64,000 nt of DNA, from positions 1 to 64,000 of the forward strand of contig NZ_CP045490.1 in assembly GCF_009392895.1 (NCBI RefSeq). Reading direction: 5' to 3'. Below are positions 8,314-15,914 of the stretch, piece by piece. A program made the translations under genes and the position numbers. Each line of letters opens with the position of its first letter. Position 1 is the first letter of the stretch. The notes below the pieces were generated by a model. It saw only the letters and a list, made by a program, of their open reading frames with translations, did not search any database and had not been told where the DNA came from. Origin of the DNA: Natronorubrum aibiense. Its GTDB lineage: Archaea > Halobacteriota > Halobacteria > Halobacteriales > Natrialbaceae.

Positions 8314-8883
8314 ATGGCACACGCACAACAGCAGACGCGGACCCTCGAACTGACCGAAACGGGCGTCGCAACCGAGGGAACGGCGACAGATGAAGTCGTC
8401 ATCTCCATCAGCGCCGGGTTCAACGAACTGAAAGACGAGACGCTGGCGGGCGTAAACTTAGCCGACGTACTTCGGGAGATGATGGCCGGAATCGAAGAGG
8501 AAGGCCTCACACCGCGTGTCGTTCGCTTCACTGATACGCTCGACCTCGGCGTCATCGGACTCCGGGGCGCGAAATTAAGCGGTTCGGGGATCTCGATCGG
8601 CATCCAGACGCGCGGCACGACGCTCATCCATCAGGAGGACCTCGTCCCGCTCAGCAATCTGGAACTGTTCCCGCAGGCGCCGCTGATCGACCTCGAGACG
8701 TTCCGTGCGATCGGAAAGAACGCGGCACGGTACGCCAAAGGCGAGACACCCGAGCCGGTGCCAGTCGCAAACGACCCGATGGCACGACCGAAATACCAGG
8801 CGCTCGCGGCGGTCTGGCACATCAAAGAGATGCAGTACAAAGACGAAGACAAAGAGCCGATGGAACTGGAGGTCTCCTTCTAA
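8314..8883 (+). CDS. pduD: diol/glycerol dehydratase, medium subunit
   Basis: 189 residues. The medium (beta) subunit helps hold the corrin ring of adenosylcobalamin at the interface with the large subunit. Family blocks seen: REMMAGIEEEGL, KLSGSGISIGIQTRGTTLIH, LSNLELFPQAPLIDLETFR and KNAARYAKGETPEPVP. Klebsiella PduD is about 224 residues and begins with a roughly 20-residue amphipathic microcompartment-targeting helix plus linker; this protein starts directly at the equivalent of the globular domain. The absence of that peptide and of shell genes points to a free cytosolic enzyme. Two bases separate it from the small-subunit gene. Confidence 0.95.
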   Translation: MAHAQQQTRTLELTETGVATEGTATDEVVISISAGFNELKDETLAGVNLADVLREMMAGIEEEGLTPRVVRFTDTLDLGVIGLRGAKLSGSGISIGIQTRGTTLIHQEDLVPLSNLELFPQAPLIDLETFRAIGKNAARYAKGETPEPVPVANDPMARPKYQALAAVWHIKEMQYKDEDKEPMELEVSF

Positions 8884-8885
8884 CC

Positions 8886-9284
8886 ATGACCGACGATATC
8901 GAATACCCACTTTCAGATCACCCCGACCAGGTCGAAACACCCGAGGGAACGACGCTTTCCGAGATCACACTCGAGAAAGTCGTCGACGGCGAGATCGATG
9001 GCGATGAACTCGTCATCGCCCCGGAAACGCTCGAAAAACAGGCACAGATCGCGGAACAGGAAGGACGGCCACAGCTCGCACAGAACTTCCGGCGAGCCGC
9101 CGAGCTGACGGCCGTGCCGGACGACCGCATCCTCGAGATCTACAACGCACTCCGACCGAGCGGGGCGGATAAAGAGACGCTGCACGAGATCGCCGACGAA
9201 CTCGAAGACGAGTACGGCGCCGAGATCAACGCCGAGCACGTCCGAGAGGCGGCGGCGGTGTACGAGGAACGCGATCTCTACTGA
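8886..9284 (+). CDS. pduE: diol/glycerol dehydratase, small subunit
   Basis: 132 residues. Small (gamma) subunit of the dehydratase (alpha-beta-gamma)2 complex. The block RAAELTAVPDDRILEIYNAL is nearly identical to bacterial PduE, followed by the helical C-terminus ending in VREAAAVYEER. Bacterial PduE is about 173 residues and carries an N-terminal targeting helix; here only a short acidic leader precedes the PLSDH segment. Last of three tightly packed dehydratase genes. Confidence 0.94.
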   Translation: MTDDIEYPLSDHPDQVETPEGTTLSEITLEKVVDGEIDGDELVIAPETLEKQAQIAEQEGRPQLAQNFRRAAELTAVPDDRILEIYNALRPSGADKETLHEIADELEDEYGAEINAEHVREAAAVYEERDLY

Positions 9285-9324
9285 TCGTCTCGAGCACCGA
9301 TTTCGACCGGAACAAACCACTCAG

Positions 9325-10173
9325 ATGTACGATCGCGTGCTTGTGCAGGTCGATACCGACGACCGAACGCACCCCGCAGTCGGCTACGCCGTCGACGTCG
9401 CTGCTACCCACGGGGCCAGCCTGTACGTTCTCGAACCAGTCGAGACGAGTACACACCGCGTCGTGCGAATCGAACGCGACGTGGTTGCGACCGCCCAGTC
9501 GACCGATCGAGCGAGCAGCACCGACGAGCACACGCTGCTCGAGACGACCGGCGAAGTGGTGTCGGAGTTCCCAAACCGGACTGAAACCACGCGCCAGTCG
9601 ACGCTCGCACGCTGTGTCGCGTCCCACGAAATCGATCTGACCGTTGTTGGGGTCGGGCGGCGACGACGTCTCGGTGCGTCCGTCTTCGGCAGTTCGGTTA
9701 CGCAACGTCTCACCACCGCTTCGACACCCGTGATAACGGTTCGAGCGGACGCCGAAATCACGCGATCACCCCCGTTCGAATCAGTCTTGGTACTCGTCGA
9801 CCAGCGCGGAGACGGACTCGAGCAGGTGACACGGGGAGCTGAGCTCGCGGCCCGCGACGGGGCTAACGTTCACCTGCTGGCCGTCGTTACTGCGTCGGTG
9901 CTCGGAACCAGCGTCTGGTCACGCGACGTCGTCGACCAGTTAGAAGCGACCGCCCACGGCGTAATCGACGACGCAGCAGCGGTTGCAGCGAGCGAAGGGG
10001 TCGACGAGGTCGTCACGACGGTCGTCTCCGGGACAGTAATCTCGGAACTACAATCACACGTCGCCATGACGGACGCCGATCTCATCGTGAGTCGGACGGG
10101 GTTACCGGACGGGCTCACCGAACGAATCGTCCGGACTGCACCGGTCCCAGTGCTGAATGTCCACCTTGAGTGA
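9325..10173 (+). CDS. tandem universal stress protein (UspA family)
   Basis: 282 residues in two Usp-like halves. Residues 1-140 begin MYDRVLVQVDTDDRTHP and end in a TPVITVR strand; residues about 150-282 begin SVLVLVDQRGDG and end APVPVLNV. Usp domains bind ATP or act as stress-linked regulators. The first half has a degenerate glycine loop (GVGRRRRLGASVFGSS), so ATP binding is not assured. It lies 40 bp behind the small dehydratase subunit on the same strand and may be read from the same transcript. Function in the dehydratase pathway is unknown. Confidence 0.85.
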   Translation: MYDRVLVQVDTDDRTHPAVGYAVDVAATHGASLYVLEPVETSTHRVVRIERDVVATAQSTDRASSTDEHTLLETTGEVVSEFPNRTETTRQSTLARCVASHEIDLTVVGVGRRRRLGASVFGSSVTQRLTTASTPVITVRADAEITRSPPFESVLVLVDQRGDGLEQVTRGAELAARDGANVHLLAVVTASVLGTSVWSRDVVDQLEATAHGVIDDAAAVAASEGVDEVVTTVVSGTVISELQSHVAMTDADLIVSRTGLPDGLTERIVRTAPVPVLNVHLE

Positions 10174-10204
10174 CGACGTTCGCCGGCGCGCCACTCGACC
10201 CGCC

Positions 10205-11419
10205 CTAACGCTCCGTTTTGCTCCCCCGAATCGGCTGGCGAGTCTCGTACGTCAGCGCGCGCCAGAGCCACTCGAGCGGACCGAATCGGAAGTATCGCAA
10301 CCAGAGCAGCGACAGCACGATCTGTACCGCCCAGATGACAACGACGACCCCGAACAGTTCGACTCGAGTGAGATGCCCAAACAGACCGAGACCGTGGCCG
10401 TAGAAGATCGACGTGGCGAGGACGGTCTGCAAGATGTAGTTGCTGAACGCGGTCCGGCCCACGGCAGCTAACGTCTGCGTCACGACGCCTGCGGGCCGCC
10501 ACCGACAGTACGCCATCACGACGCCGATGTACGCCGCAGCGAGCGGGAAACTTCCCCAGTAGTTGAACTGCCGCCAGAACAGCGCCGCGCTCGTCCCCCA
10601 GTCGTTCGCCTGAATGTACCAGACACCGGTGAGAATTACAGCGAGCCCACTGACCGATCCAATACCGATCAGTCGGCGATAGAACCGCGGTGACCGATCG
10701 TTCGTCAGTACGCCCCACTTGAACAGCGCCATGCCGATGAGCATGGTACCGCCGACGCGCCAGACAGCGTAACCGAGAAAGCCGGTCGTCTGGCGCTGGA
10801 ACGAGGCCGAGATGCGGTGGTTCATCTGGTCAATCCACCCGCTACGGTACGTTTCGACTTCGGCTTGCAGCATCGGCTCGGGTGGTCGCCACGTGGATGC
10901 GATCACGGCCGGATCCATCGTCAACCCCGACAAGACCTCGAGGAGCGACGGAACGGCCACCAGACTGAGCCCGAAAAGCAGCAACGTCCGTGCCTCGAGA
11001 TCGCGAAGAAAGACGACGCCGAAGGCACAGAGGCCGTACGTGACGAGAATATCACCGTACCACAGCAGATAGGCGTGTGCGAGGCCGAACAGGACGAGCC
11101 ACCCGGAGCGTCGGAAATACAGTTGCAGCACCGACAGCCCTTTGTTCTCGACGTTGCGCGTGAACAAGACGACACCGCCGCCGAACAGAATCGTAAACAG
11201 CGTGAGAAACTTCTGTTGGGCGAATACGTGGCCGACGAACCAGGCCCAGTAGTTCTCCCCGGTAAACGCACCGTACACCGTCGGATTGGAGAGGGTCGAC
11301 TCGGGCATCGCAAACACCCAGATATTGACCACCAGAATGCCCAACAACGCGAATCCCCGGAGCGCATCGAGACCGACGATCCGTTCCGATGGCGACGTTG
11401 GGCCGCTTTTAGAAGTCAT
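10205..11419 (-). CDS. DUF418/YeiB-family multi-pass membrane protein
   Basis: 404 residues with about ten hydrophobic segments. The N-terminal signature RIVGLDALRGFALLGILVVN is typical of the YeiB/DUF418 family of heparan-N-acetyltransferase-like membrane proteins, and the C-terminal GRTAFSNYILQT segment is the DUF418 hallmark. The family is loosely linked to acyl transfer or transport across the membrane; no substrate is known. It is convergent with the Usp gene (31 bp apart) and belongs to no visible operon. Confidence 0.85.
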   Translation of the reverse strand: MTSKSGPTSPSERIVGLDALRGFALLGILVVNIWVFAMPESTLSNPTVYGAFTGENYWAWFVGHVFAQQKFLTLFTILFGGGVVLFTRNVENKGLSVLQLYFRRSGWLVLFGLAHAYLLWYGDILVTYGLCAFGVVFLRDLEARTLLLFGLSLVAVPSLLEVLSGLTMDPAVIASTWRPPEPMLQAEVETYRSGWIDQMNHRISASFQRQTTGFLGYAVWRVGGTMLIGMALFKWGVLTNDRSPRFYRRLIGIGSVSGLAVILTGVWYIQANDWGTSAALFWRQFNYWGSFPLAAAYIGVVMAYCRWRPAGVVTQTLAAVGRTAFSNYILQTVLATSIFYGHGLGLFGHLTRVELFGVVVVIWAVQIVLSLLWLRYFRFGPLEWLWRALTYETRQPIRGSKTER

Positions 11420-12037
11420 TCGATACGTTGTCCATCGGACTCGTCCATTGTACGTCTTGCGCGTTCGTGGCCGAACACGACACAGGCATCAAGTGACTCT
11501 CGGTTCAGACGGGCTGTGCGCAAGCAGTCACCGATCGAATCGCCACCACACTCGAGATTTGAATGTTTTATTGATAAGTGGGTAAACATAACATCTTTTC
11601 GATGATACGATTTCGTCCGGAATCAGCAGTTGCATCAATCGGTACGCTTCGAAGTGTCCCGTCCCATGGATAGACGAGCCGGACTCGAGAGCGGGCATAC
11701 CGATTACAGCAGGAATGTGCAGTCGGCTGTGGATGGTGTGCACTACTGTCGAGGCTGGCCTTTCGACATCAGCGTTCTGAGAGAAAATATCCGGTTCAGA
11801 AAGTATATCGAAGACAGGTAGCTCGGTGATCAGAGACGCGTCAGGAACAGTGCCCGACGCGGTGTTCGGTCTCACCCCGGACGGTGCCCGTGGAGCGAGC
11901 GTCTGCCGAGTAACAGATGACGTCGGCCTCGAGTTTGTGGTGGGGTCCTGCCGACCAGTCAGATTGCGAAACAGCGCTGGCTAAGCGTTCCGTAGCGGGC
12001 GCAACCGGAGGTTAGACGTGTTTCTGGCATCCGATTA
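11420..12037. other. 618-bp gene-free stretch
   Basis: Lies between the starts of the DUF418 gene and the end of malate synthase. Open frames of 63-115 codons exist but show no recognisable domain and no haloarchaeal acidic composition. The stretch is locally AT-rich around 11560-11600 (the DUF418 gene starts at 11419). It may hold an eroded gene. Confidence 0.4.
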
Positions 12038-13342
12038 TTATCCGACGACCATCGCACGCTCGACGATCTCCTCGCCGTACATCTCTTCTAGGTCTTCGTG
12101 TTGGTCGGGACGGTTCTCGTAGACGTCCTGGAACAGCGTAATGGGTGTTTGAGCGGCCTGATAGGTCGCTTCGTCCCACATCCGGTCGTTGCTGATGGAG
12201 ACTTCGACATCGTCGACCAGCAGCGTGGCCGACTGCTCCATAGCGATGGCACCGCGGCCGGCCTCTTTGGCCGCTTCGAACTCCTCCATCGAGTCGACGA
12301 TATCGTTCATACTCGGGATGTAGGACGCCAGATCGAGCAGTTCTTCTGCCAGTGCATCGCCGTCGAGTTCGCGTTCGTCGCCACCGACGGTGAGTCGGTA
12401 CTGGTCGTCGTCGAGTTCCTCGAGTTCGATCCCGTCGCCGTCGTAGACGTACTGGCCGTCCTCCTCGCGGAGTTCGACGTCACGACCGTTGACTTCGAGG
12501 AGCCAGCTTCCGGTTTTCGGTGGGAGCGGCGACTTGTTCGCCTCTTCGACCTGCCCGGGCGTGAGCGACCAGATTCCGAGCATTCCTTTCGCCTGATTCT
12601 CGGTCATGCGCTCGTGGTAGCCCTCGACGTCGCGGATATCGTCGTACGGGCCGTCGACCGCGATCAGGCCGTTCGCACTCGCGCCGCGGGAAGTGTTGTG
12701 CCGCAGTTCCGGCCACGGCGGCAGCCCGCCGGTAGGCGTGATCGCACGCATGTCCTTGGTGTAGTCGACTTCACCGTCGACGAGGAGGAACAGGCGCTCG
12801 AGATTGTTCGACGGCTTGCCCATCTCGTCGCGGAGGTCCCCGAGCGCTAACTCGGCCTCACCGCTTTCGACGATGACCGACATGGCCAGACTACCCTCGT
12901 CCAGACCGTACTCGTTTTCGACGATGGTGAAAAACTCGTCGGCCTTCTTCCAGTCGTCGATGTCGCCGACTTCTGGAATCACGAAGCCGTCGATGTGTTC
13001 AATGGCTCCGTTCTCGGGGTCGGCAATCTGCAGCATGTGCTTGAAACACTGATGGCGGGTTTCGGGACTGTCCCGGTGCCAGACGATGCGCGGGTGAATC
13101 TCGCCAGGGAAGTCGGCTCCCTCTTCCGAGATGACGTCGATGATGTTCTCGGCTCCTTCGTCGCGCATCGACGGTGCGGTCGCGTCTTCGTTGTCCGGCA
13201 CCCAGACGTCCGGAGCTTCGATACCGCGGAGTTGGACTGCACCGCGCAGCATCTTGGCCGAATCGTCTTCTCCTTCCACCGCAGTTGGGGTCGTAAAGAA
13301 TGTGCGCACGAACTCCCGGTCGTGCCGTCGTTGCGTACTCAT
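12038..13342 (-). CDS. aceB: malate synthase, haloarchaeal type
   Basis: 434 residues from the ATG at 13342. Haloarchaeal malate synthases are a short class (about 430 residues, versus 530-720 in bacteria) that condenses glyoxylate with acetyl-CoA to malate. Seen: IHPRIVWHRDSP near 87-98, an acidic VIPEVGD strand, GGLPPWPELRHNTSRGASANGL near 205-227, and the C-terminal TYQAAQTPITLFQDVYENRPDQHEDLEEMY. The gene is monocistronic here with no isocitrate lyase beside it, unlike the aceA-aceB pair of Haloferax volcanii. An IclR regulator lies just upstream. Glyoxylate could come from a distant aceA or another pathway. Confidence 0.92.
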   Translation of the reverse strand: MSTQRRHDREFVRTFFTTPTAVEGEDDSAKMLRGAVQLRGIEAPDVWVPDNEDATAPSMRDEGAENIIDVISEEGADFPGEIHPRIVWHRDSPETRHQCFKHMLQIADPENGAIEHIDGFVIPEVGDIDDWKKADEFFTIVENEYGLDEGSLAMSVIVESGEAELALGDLRDEMGKPSNNLERLFLLVDGEVDYTKDMRAITPTGGLPPWPELRHNTSRGASANGLIAVDGPYDDIRDVEGYHERMTENQAKGMLGIWSLTPGQVEEANKSPLPPKTGSWLLEVNGRDVELREEDGQYVYDGDGIELEELDDDQYRLTVGGDERELDGDALAEELLDLASYIPSMNDIVDSMEEFEAAKEAGRGAIAMEQSATLLVDDVEVSISNDRMWDEATYQAAQTPITLFQDVYENRPDQHEDLEEMYGEEIVERAMVVG

Positions 13343-13385
13343 AAGTGCAGTGTACACTATTACGTTCTAATATTAAAGTGGTTTG
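13343..13385 (-). promoter_or_regulatory. malate synthase promoter with 10-bp palindrome
   Basis: A perfect palindrome AGTGTACACT lies at 13349-13358, seven bases before the aceB start, with an AT-rich TATA-like stretch (TTAATATTAG, read on minus) at about 13366-13376. The palindrome would cover the transcription start. The adjacent IclR protein is the obvious candidate ligand, by inference. Confidence 0.45.
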
Positions 13386-13460
13386 GTGAGTTGAGTGGCT
13401 GTCATATGTTGGTTCGACCAGCAGGAGCGAACGGCGGACGGGAGCTACGCCACGGCTGTA

Positions 13461-14228
13461 CTACACGGTGTATTTGTTGAGTTCGATCACATTTGCGACG
13501 CGACAGAGTTGGTCGACGAACTCGTTTGCCTCCCACGTCTCGTCGATTCGCGTCGTCGGCCCCGAGATACTGATCGCACCGATAGTGTCCGAATCGAACC
13601 GAATCGGCGCGGCGATACAGCGCAGTCCCTCGAGACGTTCTTCGTCGTCGACCGCGAACCCACGCTCCCGCGTTCGGTCTAGCTCCTCGAGGAGGGCATC
13701 GCGGGACGTGATCGTTCGGGACGTGACTTCCGGTAAGCCGTGTTGGTCGATGATATCGTCGACCCGTTCCGTCGGGAGATGAGCGAGAATCGCCTTCCCG
13801 AAGGCCGTACTGTGCATGTGGTGTCTGCAACCGACGTACGTATCCAGATCGACCGCATGCTCGCCTTTCGCTCGGCAGAGGTAGACCCCCTTTCCGTCTT
13901 CTTCGACGACGAGGTGGACCAACTCCCCCGACGCATCCGCCAGTTCCGTGACTTTCGGTTCGGCGACCTTGTAGACGGCTCTCTCACTCCGAATTTGCCC
14001 GCCGATATCGAGGAATTTGAGACTAAGGCGATAGGTTTTGGTCTCGGAGTTCTTGATCACGTATCCGTGTTTCTCGAGCGTCGAGAGATGATTGTGAACG
14101 GCGCTTTTCCCCATCTCGAGTTCGTCCGTCAGCGTCGTAATCCGTGCCTCTCCGAATCGATTGAGTTCCTCGACGATGCGTAACGATTTTTCGGTCGTCC
14201 GAACGGGGTGTTTGGCTGTATCTCCCAT
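13461..14228 (-). CDS. IclR-family transcriptional regulator
   Basis: 255 residues from the ATG at 14228. Winged helix in residues about 5-70 (VRTTEKSLRIVEELNRFGEARITTLTDELEMGKSAVHNHLSTLEKHGYV region), then an IclR effector domain (about 80-250) with GVYLCRAKGEHAVDLDTYVG, HMHSTAFGKAILAHLP and CIAAPIRFDSDTIGAISISGP. IclR proteins commonly sense small organic acids and control glyoxylate or aromatic catabolism. It is transcribed toward malate synthase from its own promoter with a gap of about 118 bp, and probably regulates it. Confidence 0.92.
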   Translation of the reverse strand: MGDTAKHPVRTTEKSLRIVEELNRFGEARITTLTDELEMGKSAVHNHLSTLEKHGYVIKNSETKTYRLSLKFLDIGGQIRSERAVYKVAEPKVTELADASGELVHLVVEEDGKGVYLCRAKGEHAVDLDTYVGCRHHMHSTAFGKAILAHLPTERVDDIIDQHGLPEVTSRTITSRDALLEELDRTRERGFAVDDEERLEGLRCIAAPIRFDSDTIGAISISGPTTRIDETWEANEFVDQLCRVANVIELNKYTV

Positions 14229-14725
14229 ATGAACGCACACCGAAGCTGGCGTGATAAGTCTTGTTCTATCATAGAAAACGGGGCAGCGTTAGCTCCGACC
14301 ACAATAACAGAGAACTGCTTCGAAACGCCGGAAGGAACGACCTCACCGATGTTTACTAGCATCTCTGAGTCAGTTTCTCTCGATCGTATCGGTTCTGAGA
14401 TAGAGAACAGCTGTAGACTCTGCTCCGGTTTGGCACGCCCTGCCAGTCGTTTTCCGGGCATGAGTTTACATACATATGCCTGTAATATCTATGGTTGTGA
14501 GATAATCACTCACCCAAAATTCTGAGATAGAGAACAGGCGAGGTGGATTCCGACTCATCGCCGACTCGAGAGGCGATGGTGCGGCAAGACACGTATCCGA
14601 AAACCAACGCTAGAGATCGTCGTTCTTCCAAATTACGTGTGGTGTGACACACTATGGCAGCCATTTGGTGCTGTATGCTGTCGATCCGAAATATAACACG
14701 CGATGAGAGGAACGGCGACGTGAAA
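14229..14725. other. 497-bp gene-free stretch with a 20-bp palindrome
   Basis: Between the IclR start and the end of the VOC gene. No credible coding frame. It contains the palindrome TTACATACATATGCCTGTAA (14466-14485) and AT-rich DNA that may serve a lost gene or the IclR promoter. Confidence 0.4.
14466..14485. promoter_or_regulatory. 20-bp palindrome, copy 1
   Basis: TTACATACATATGCCTGTAA is an interrupted palindrome of form TTACA-N2-CATATG-N2-TGTAA. A second copy with the same symmetric core occurs at 51733-51752. This looks like a regulator binding site. The regulator is unknown; IclR is the nearest candidate. Confidence 0.5.
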
Positions 14726-15094
14726 TTACGATAACGGTTCGACGAGTTCCACGTTCCGCCCGTCAGGATCGGAGACAAACGCCGTTCGAGCGCCTGCCTC
14801 GGGCTGGTCGCCCGGTTCCTTCACGACGCCGTAGTGATCGATTTCCTCGAACACCGCATCGACGTCGTCGACACCGATGGCGAGATGGTCCCACGCCGTC
14901 CCCTGGTCGAATGCCTCGTCACCCGCAGTATCCGAGAGTTGGAGTTCGATGCCGTTTTCGTCCGCGATGTACCGATTTTTCGTCTCGCCATCTGGCGTTT
15001 CGAACTCCCAGGTCTCCTCGAATCCGAACTGTTCGTAAAACGCAATCGTCTCGTCGGCATCGGCGACGTTGATGTTGATATGGAGCAGTTCCAT
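14726..15094 (-). CDS. VOC-family protein (glyoxalase I-like)
   Basis: 122 residues, one vicinal-oxygen-chelate domain with two beta-alpha-beta-beta-beta halves. The N-terminal half has LLHININVADADETIAFYEQFGFEE; the C-terminal half has WDHLAIGVDDVD and ends FVSDPDGRNVELVEP, the lactoylglutathione-lyase-like signature. His near residue 4, His in WDHLAI and Glu in NVELVEP are plausible metal ligands. It may detoxify methylglyoxal or another carbonyl compound. Substrate not determinable. Confidence 0.88.
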   Translation of the reverse strand: MELLHININVADADETIAFYEQFGFEETWEFETPDGETKNRYIADENGIELQLSDTAGDEAFDQGTAWDHLAIGVDDVDAVFEEIDHYGVVKEPGDQPEAGARTAFVSDPDGRNVELVEPLS

Positions 15095-15166
15095 ACTCTG
15101 CCCCCTACGGACCAGTCGCTTAAAATTACTGGTTACCGAGAAAACGTGCGACGTGATTGAAGTCGG

Positions 15167-15595
15167 TCAGGACTCGTTGAGCCACAGATCTAGTCCGGTG
15201 CGGTCGTCCGGTTGCCGAACGAGTGGCTCCGCGAAAGCCCGAAGATGGACTTCGCCAGCGAAGACGGTCGCCGACTCCAAATGTCCGGCGAGTGTCTCCC
15301 CGTCCCGCCGAGAGAGCACAGCGTGGGTGTGCGCGAACACGTCGTCGTCGAGTGTCGAGACGTTTCCAACGCAGGCTGCGACCTCGAGCGGTTCGTCGAA
15401 CGTCACCGAGCCGTACTCCTGTTCGTCCTGATCGTAGAACCAGATCTCGGCGTCCTGGACGGCACCCATCGCGTTGAACCAGCCGGCCTCGATCTCTTCG
15501 GTGCGTGCCAGCGCTTCGATTTCGCCACGCCAGTCGGCACCAGTCTCGAGTCGGGCGAGATACTCGCGGGTCGAATCGACTGCTGTGTACTCCAT
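15167..15595 (-). CDS. PPC-domain (DUF296) protein
   Basis: 142 residues forming one PCC/PPC (DUF296) domain, found in plant AT-hook proteins and as stand-alone trimers in prokaryotes. Seen: a GADWRGEIEALARTEEIEAGWFNAMGA-type start (residues about 19-45), and the conserved HTHAVLSRRDGETLAGHLES segment (about 89-108), in which His residues can bind metal. The prokaryotic role is unknown. It lies divergent from the D-lactate dehydrogenase gene. Confidence 0.85.
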   Translation of the reverse strand: MEYTAVDSTREYLARLETGADWRGEIEALARTEEIEAGWFNAMGAVQDAEIWFYDQDEQEYGSVTFDEPLEVAACVGNVSTLDDDVFAHTHAVLSRRDGETLAGHLESATVFAGEVHLRAFAEPLVRQPDDRTGLDLWLNES

Positions 15596-15914
15596 GGTAG
15601 CATACGCGGATAGTTACATCAAAAAGGTTATGTTTAATGTGGGAATGAGTGCCACACCATTGACGACATGTCCGCCAACCTGCCGTTCTCACAGTGCTCG
15701 AGATGACGTCGAATCATCCACTCGTCTGAAACCGAGTTCGAAAGCATCACTGCTCGTTCGGATATCACTCGTAGCTAGGCCATCGCGTGCGGACAGCGCA
15801 CTCGAGGACGTTTCAGTCAGTTGCTCCATCGCTCTCACATTCCATTTTACTAGCAAAATAGTATTGTGAACATAACAAGAGATTTTATAATAATTGATAT
15901 TGTGGTATAAGGCA
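15596..15914. promoter_or_regulatory. divergent promoter region, PPC gene and D-lactate dehydrogenase
   Basis: 319 bp without a gene. For the plus-strand gene a TATA box TTTATAAT at 15884-15891 stands about 27 bp before the ATG at 15915, predicting a leaderless transcript. Upstream of the minus gene an AT-rich AAACATAACC (read on minus, about 15627-15636) is a promoter candidate. AACATAAC also occurs at 15870-15877. Confidence 0.5.

Noticed and set aside
11528-11875. A 115-codon frame between DUF418 and malate synthase
   Set aside because: No recognisable domain, no promoter context, and composition unlike neighbouring haloarchaeal proteins.
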